Assembly (NCBI GenBank): GCA_048498995.1
Contig: JBEHWX010000161.1
Span: forward strand, 1-8,622
Length of the DNA stretch: 8,622 nucleotides
Reading direction: 5' to 3'
DNA from: JBEHWX01 sp048498995
Lineage (GTDB): Bacteria > Bacteroidota > Ignavibacteria > OLB7
This document shows positions 4,927 to 8,622 of this stretch, one piece after another. A program made the translations under genes and the position numbers. The notes under the pieces are model-generated. The model ran no database searches and had not been told where the DNA came from. It was given only the letters and a program-made list of their open reading frames with translations. Position 1 is the first letter of the stretch, and every line of letters starts with the position of its first letter.

Positions 4927-7900
4927 ATGTCCCGCTTCGAGGAGATCCTCAGCTCCACTCCACTTCCGTTCGTCGGGCGCCAGCCCGAGCTGGAACGGCT
5001 CGTCACGTTCTGGCGGGAAACCGAGGAGGCCGACGGGCTCCGCGCCACGGTCGTGGTCGGGGAAGCGGGCATCGGCAAGAGCCGCCTGATCGGCGAGCTG
5101 ATCCCACGCGTGGAGGGGCATGGCGGCGTGGTGATCCATGTCAGGCTCTACCCGGAGGGACGCACCTCGATCGGCCCCCTCCTCCAGCGGGCCGTCGCCA
5201 GCTCCCGCAGCGCCCGCCCCCTGCTCCGGCGGACGCCGGAGGCCTCTCTCGGCTCGATGATCGCCGCCCTGCGCCGCCTTACCCGACTCCGCCCGACCCT
5301 TCTGATCGTGGAGGATACCGAGCATCTGGCCGAGGAATCGCTCGGCGAGCTGGTTCACCTGGCCGATGCCCTGGCCACCGATCCGCTGGCGATCCTGACC
5401 CTGAGCCGGCCGGTGGAGCATGCCGGCCGTCAGCTCCTCAACCGCTACCGGGTCGACGAGATCGAGCTCGGCGGGCTGGCCGGTGCCGACCACATGGAGC
5501 TCTGGCAGCGGCTGTTCGGCGCCCCGGCCGATCCGGACGTCGTCGACGCGCTCCGGCGCGCGGCGCGGGGAAACCCGATGGCGGTCCGATCCGCCCTCCG
5601 CGGCGCCCTCCGCGCCGGCATGCTCGACGGCACCATCGATGGTCCCTGGTCGATGGCCGCCGGCGGCAACATCGAGACGGTGTTCCGCCAGAGCGCCGAG
5701 GCGGTTCCGCTGGAGCTGACCGTGTATCTGTCCGATGCCGAGCGGTGCGCGGCCGAGCGCCTGGCGACCCTGGGGGAGATCTTCTCGCGCGAGTCGGCCG
5801 AGCTGGTGCTCCGGGATCATCCCTCGCTCCTGACCGGCCTTATCTCCTCCGGCATCATCGCGACCACCGAATCCTGGACCTCTCCGCTTCCCGGCAAGGA
5901 GAGCGCCTCCGGACTCCTGGCCTTCACCCATTCCCTCCTTCACGATTACCTGGCGCGCGACGCCCGTCCCGATATCCCGCTGCTGGCGGAGGTGATCGGC
6001 CACGGCCTGCCGCTCTACTCGGTCACGCCGGTGCTTCTGTTCGGCAGGGGAGATGCGGGCGAGCTGGCCACGCTCCCGCTGGCGTTGCTGCACGCGGCGA
6101 TCACGCGCCTGCTCAGCATCGGCGAGGCGCTCAACCGCGGCGCCGACTGGCGCATGGCCCCGATCGTCTGGGAGTGCGCCGACCGGCTGTTCAAGATCGC
6201 GGAGGATCGCTGGAGCGCCACCGAGCACCGCGCCCTGCAGTGCGAGATTCTCACCCACCGGATCTTCGCCTATCAGCGCGGCACCTACAACGAGGAGTAC
6301 GCCGCCGAGGTGGCGCGCTTCATGGAGCTCACCGAGCAGGTGAGCACGCAGACCGAGGCGGAACAGCGGATCTCAGCGCTCCTCTACGCGCAGGATCTTC
6401 AGTTCCGACATACCCGCTCCCCCGGACTGGAATACTGGGAAATGATCGACGAGCTGCTGGAGCGCTTTCCGGAGCTGCTCCGCACCCAGAACTATATCCA
6501 CGCCCTCCAGCAGGAGGCGCGCCTCGCCGGATGGTCGCAGAACGACCGCCTGTTCGACCTGGTCGAGGAGCGGCTTCGGAAGATCGAGGAGCTCGATGGA
6601 ATGGCGCCGGAGCTCGTGCACCTGGCCCGAACCCGCGTGGGACTCTATCTCCTTCCGCATTTCCGCTCCGCCGCCGACGTGGCCGCGCGGCTTCGGCTGC
6701 TGGAGGTCATCGACCGATCGGAGGTGCGGGGATGGCTCAACGTGCTGGCGCAGAAGGTCGAGCTCTTTCACCGGATCGGACGCTTCGTCGAGGTGGGGGA
6801 GCAGGTCGACAGGGTGATCGAGCTCCATCACGAGAACGGGCTTCCCCGGATGGAGAACCGCTACCGGACGCTCCGCCAGCTGGCGCGGCTGGCGCGGCAT
6901 GGCTCCGTCGAGGAGGCCGAGCGGGGGATACGGGGGATCTTCGAGGCATCGCCGGTCCCGATATCCAACGAGTTCCGGCGCTTCGTGGTCAAGACGATTC
7001 CGCTGGTGGCGGCGCTCAACGGCAGGCTCGAGTGGAGCGGCAGGCTCACCGCGGAGCTGGCCTCGGCCGGCGCCGGCAATCCCGTCCGCAGTCGGCTGGC
7101 TCGGGCGCTCTCGGTCGAGGGGCTCGACGGACTGGCCGAGTGGCTCGCGGCCCCTCCGCCGGCCGATGAAGGGCTGGCGCGCCTCCACCGCGTGGCATCG
7201 ATGCTGACCGGCCGGCCGTTCGAGGAGGAGATCGTGGCGGCCGATCTGCGCGGCGCGTCCGCCGCGGCGCCGGTCACCCTCGAGGAAGCGCACGACCTCC
7301 GGATCCTGGCCGAGATCCTCGATCGGGGACGCTGCTCCGTCGCGCTCGCGTCGCTGGGACTCGATGGGAAGAAGCTCGTGGCCGACATGGCGCGGCTCCT
7401 GCTGGCCTGGCTGTTCGAGCGCGCGCTCCTCCCGGGATTGCGGAGCACGCTCGAGCGCTTCTCGCCCGCGCTCGGCGCCAAGGAGGAAGCCGCCTGGCAC
7501 GGACGGATCTCCACGCTTGCCGCGGCCGATGCCGCCTCGGCCACGACCGCGCCGCCGGTGCATATCTCGATGCTCGGCACCATCCTGATCACGAAGGCGG
7601 GGGAGGAGCCGCATCGGCTCCGTGGCTCGCGGCTCAGCACCCTGCTCGGACTTCTCGTCGCCGATCGCATGCTCGGCCGCTCGCTCTCCCCGACGGAGTT
7701 CCGCCGCCTCGTCTTCGATGCCGCCGATCCGGAATATGGACGCCGCATGCTCAATGGCGCGGTCTGGCGCCTCCGCGAGATCCTCGGCCACGACCTGATC
7801 CTCACCGACGGCGAGACCCCGCGTCTGGATACCGACCGCGTGGAGGTGGACCTGCTGGTGGCCGACACGCACCTGGTCCGCGCGATCGCGGCGGTGCACG

Positions 7901-8226
7901 ACGGCACCCCGATGCGCGCGGTTCCCCTGCTGATGGCCGCGCTCGACGCCACGCGGGGGGAGGTTCCCTTTCCCGGCCTCTACGACGAGTTCTTCGAGGC
8001 CGCCCGTGACGATTTCGAAAGCCGCCTTCGCCACGCGGTGATCGACGTGGCCGAGACCCTGCTGCGCGAGGAGGATCCTCTCCGCGCCGAGGAGGTACTC
8101 CGCCGCGCGCTCGAAACGATCCCCGGCGACGAGGATCTTTCCCTTCTTCTCCAGCAGGCGCTGGTTGCCCTCGGCCGCAGCGCCGAGGCGCGTCTCGTTG
8201 CGCGCCGCGCCGCGCACGCCACCTGA
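4927..8226 (+). CDS. ATPase-coupled transcriptional regulator: P-loop (AAA_16/MalT-like) + helical repeats + C-terminal winged helix and BTAD
   Basis: Probable cytosolic signal-sensing transcription factor of 1099 residues (numbering below counts from the GTG codon at 4924). PFVGR (15-19) opens an AAA_16/STAND-type ATPase: Walker A GEAGIGKS at 46-53, Walker B LLIVEDTEHL at 126-135, LTLSRP (158-163) in the sensor position and GNPMAV at 216-221. About 390-870 is helical without sharp repeats, like the TPR-type arms of MalT and AfsR. From about 880 (HISMLGTILI) to 980 is an OmpR/SARP-like winged helix, with likely recognition helix MLNGAVWRLREILG (942-955). Residues about 985-1095 resemble the bacterial transcriptional activation domain (RAVPLLMAALDATRGEV, FEAARDDFESRLRHAVID). 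Classical AfsR-type SARPs have the DNA-binding end first; here it is last. ATG at 4927 is the likely start, with GTG immediately before it and no visible Shine-Dalgarno. It stands alone and divergent from pdxJ. Target genes and inducer are unknown. Confidence 0.85.
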   Translation: MSRFEEILSSTPLPFVGRQPELERLVTFWRETEEADGLRATVVVGEAGIGKSRLIGELIPRVEGHGGVVIHVRLYPEGRTSIGPLLQRAVASSRSARPLLRRTPEASLGSMIAALRRLTRLRPTLLIVEDTEHLAEESLGELVHLADALATDPLAILTLSRPVEHAGRQLLNRYRVDEIELGGLAGADHMELWQRLFGAPADPDVVDALRRAARGNPMAVRSALRGALRAGMLDGTIDGPWSMAAGGNIETVFRQSAEAVPLELTVYLSDAERCAAERLATLGEIFSRESAELVLRDHPSLLTGLISSGIIATTESWTSPLPGKESASGLLAFTHSLLHDYLARDARPDIPLLAEVIGHGLPLYSVTPVLLFGRGDAGELATLPLALLHAAITRLLSIGEALNRGADWRMAPIVWECADRLFKIAEDRWSATEHRALQCEILTHRIFAYQRGTYNEEYAAEVARFMELTEQVSTQTEAEQRISALLYAQDLQFRHTRSPGLEYWEMIDELLERFPELLRTQNYIHALQQEARLAGWSQNDRLFDLVEERLRKIEELDGMAPELVHLARTRVGLYLLPHFRSAADVAARLRLLEVIDRSEVRGWLNVLAQKVELFHRIGRFVEVGEQVDRVIELHHENGLPRMENRYRTLRQLARLARHGSVEEAERGIRGIFEASPVPISNEFRRFVVKTIPLVAALNGRLEWSGRLTAELASAGAGNPVRSRLARALSVEGLDGLAEWLAAPPPADEGLARLHRVASMLTGRPFEEEIVAADLRGASAAAPVTLEEAHDLRILAEILDRGRCSVALASLGLDGKKLVADMARLLLAWLFERALLPGLRSTLERFSPALGAKEEAAWHGRISTLAAADAASATTAPPVHISMLGTILITKAGEEPHRLRGSRLSTLLGLLVADRMLGRSLSPTEFRRLVFDAADPEYGRRMLNGAVWRLREILGHDLILTDGETPRLDTDRVEVDLLVADTHLVRAIAAVHDGTPMRAVPLLMAALDATRGEVPFPGLYDEFFEAARDDFESRLRHAVIDVAETLLREEDPLRAEEVLRRALETIPGDEDLSLLLQQALVALGRSAEARLVARRAAHAT

Positions 8227-8291
8227 TTCATCTCCCTCGCATCACGCCGGAATACCGCATCACGGCCGCACCGGCCCATTGCCCCCCATCA

Positions 8292-8313
8292 GCACCCGGC
8301 TTCAGCCGGGTGC
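8292..8313. repeat. Perfect hairpin at the head of the 18-bp repeat array
   Basis: GCACCCGGCT-TC-AGCCGGGTGC is a perfect 10-bp inverted repeat, realistically a 9-bp stem with a TTCA tetraloop. It lies 66 bases after the regulator stop codon. The left arm is an inverted copy of part of the neighbouring repeat unit (GAAGCCGG-GTGC). There is no T-run behind it on either strand, so it may block RNA decay or weakly terminate rather than act as a standard terminator. Confidence 0.6.
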
Positions 8314-8417
8314 ACGGATGAAGTCGCGTGCACGGATTAAGCCGGGTGCACGGATGAGGCCGGTGCACGAATGAAGCCGGCCGCACGAATGAAGCCCGGT
8401 CCACGGATGAAACGAAC
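8310..8417. repeat. Tandem array of about six 18-bp repeats
   Basis: Units start at 8310, 8328, 8346, 8363, 8381 and 8400 with a consensus close to GTGCACGGATGAAGCCGG. Lengths are 17-19 bases and copies differ by several bases. There are no unique spacers, so it is not a CRISPR array. The core GTGCAC is palindromic. It fills the space between two convergent genes, where such arrays are tolerated. Its frames give only a repetitive hexapeptide (PGARMK-like), so it is not coding. Confidence 0.8.
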
Positions 8418-8418
8418 C

Positions 8419-8448
8419 GAGGGTGGCCTCGTTGCCGAGACCACCCTC
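8419..8448. terminator. Probable bidirectional terminator between convergent genes
   Basis: GAGGGTGG-C-CTCG, loop TTGC, CGAG-A-CCACCCTC forms 8 bp plus 4 bp around one mismatch. Outside it GAAC (with a bulged C) and GTTC extend the pairing. The T content behind it is modest on both sides (GTTCATT on plus, GGTTCGTTTCAT on minus). Its place 41 bases past the stop of the minus-strand gene and after the plus-strand regulator suits a shared terminator. Confidence 0.6.
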
Positions 8449-8489
8449 GTTCATTGCGAAATCGTGCGCGCGTCAGCGCGGCCGGCGGA

Positions 8490-8622
8490 TTACCGGACCA
8501 CGGTGAGCGGCTTGGTGAGGGTCACGCTGCCGGCGGTGAGGCGGTACTGATACTGGCCGCTGGCCAGATCGCTCAGATCCACCCGCACCACATGCTCTCC
8601 CTGGCCGCGATAGCCGCCGTCG
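8490..8622 (-). CDS. C-terminal end of a secreted protein with a FlgD-like / type IX sorting-like domain (5' end outside the window)
   Basis: Only the last 43 codons and a TAA stop are in the window. The peptide runs DGGYRGQGEHVVRVDLSDLA, then SGQYQYRLTAGSVTLTKPLTVVR. The pattern '(L)xSGxYxYRLxxG...T(K/R)xxxVVR' at the extreme C terminus is the hallmark of FlgD-like Ig domains and of Por/type IX secretion C-terminal sorting domains, common in large exported proteins of FCB bacteria. The start and main domains are outside the window, so the protein's function is unknown. The gene converges on the ATPase-regulator gene, with the repeat array and terminator between them. Confidence 0.75.
   Translation of the reverse strand, partial: DGGYRGQGEHVVRVDLSDLASGQYQYRLTAGSVTLTKPLTVVR

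Noticed and set aside
4795..6258. Long minus-strand open frame (487 codons) opposite the ATPase-regulator gene
   Set aside because: It translates to a charged, His/Arg/Gly-rich string with no family motif and is antisense to clear Walker A and B motifs. It is a shadow of GC-rich coding DNA.
6373..8217. Long minus-strand open frame (614 codons) opposite the C-terminal half of the regulator
   Set aside because: Same reason: low-complexity Arg/Glu/Gly composition, antisense to a recognisable winged-helix and BTAD region.
8310..8417. CRISPR array
   Set aside because: Units are directly abutting and about 18 bp long, with no unique spacers and no cas genes.

Overview
The window looks like the end of a short-read metagenome contig from a GC-rich bacterium. 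It opens with 30 consecutive C bases, which are probably a sequencing or assembly artefact. Three things point to the wider FCB group (high-GC lineages such as Eisenbacteria, Latescibacterota or Gemmatimonadota). The PdxJ is of the Bacteroidetes-like sequence type. The partial gene at the right edge ends in a FlgD-like or type IX sorting-like beta domain. There is also a large ATPase-regulator. This placement is an inference, and I see no rRNA or tRNA to test it.

Left block (38-4230, all minus strand). Read in the direction of transcription the genes are pdxJ (3502-4230), an exported beta-sandwich protein of unknown role (1994-3247), a small DUF2203-family protein (1263-1661) and a NifS/IscS-type cysteine desulfurase (38-1207). 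The last two are 55 bp apart and probably co-transcribed. The gaps of 254 and 332 bp between the other genes suggest separate promoters. One link is metabolic: PdxJ makes pyridoxine 5'-phosphate, the precursor of PLP, which the cysteine desulfurase uses as cofactor.

Divergent gap (4231-4926). About 700 bp carry no convincing gene but much structure. On the minus strand there is a strong intrinsic terminator (14-bp stem, then U7AU4) with no coding gene in front of it. About 200 bp further upstream lies a 118-bp segment closed by perfect 13-bp inverted repeats. Together they look like a structured leader with a transcription attenuator in front of pdxJ, or a small RNA. This is the most interesting non-coding signal in the window.

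Right block (4927-8226, plus strand). One 1099-residue protein combines an N-terminal P-loop ATPase of the MalT/AAA_16 type, a long helical middle and a C-terminal winged-helix plus bacterial transcriptional activation domain (BTAD). This is the SARP/AfsR toolkit in reverse order. It is followed by an intergenic array of about six 18-bp repeats that begins with a perfect hairpin, then a probable bidirectional terminator, then the 3' end of a convergent gene for a secreted protein (8490-8622).
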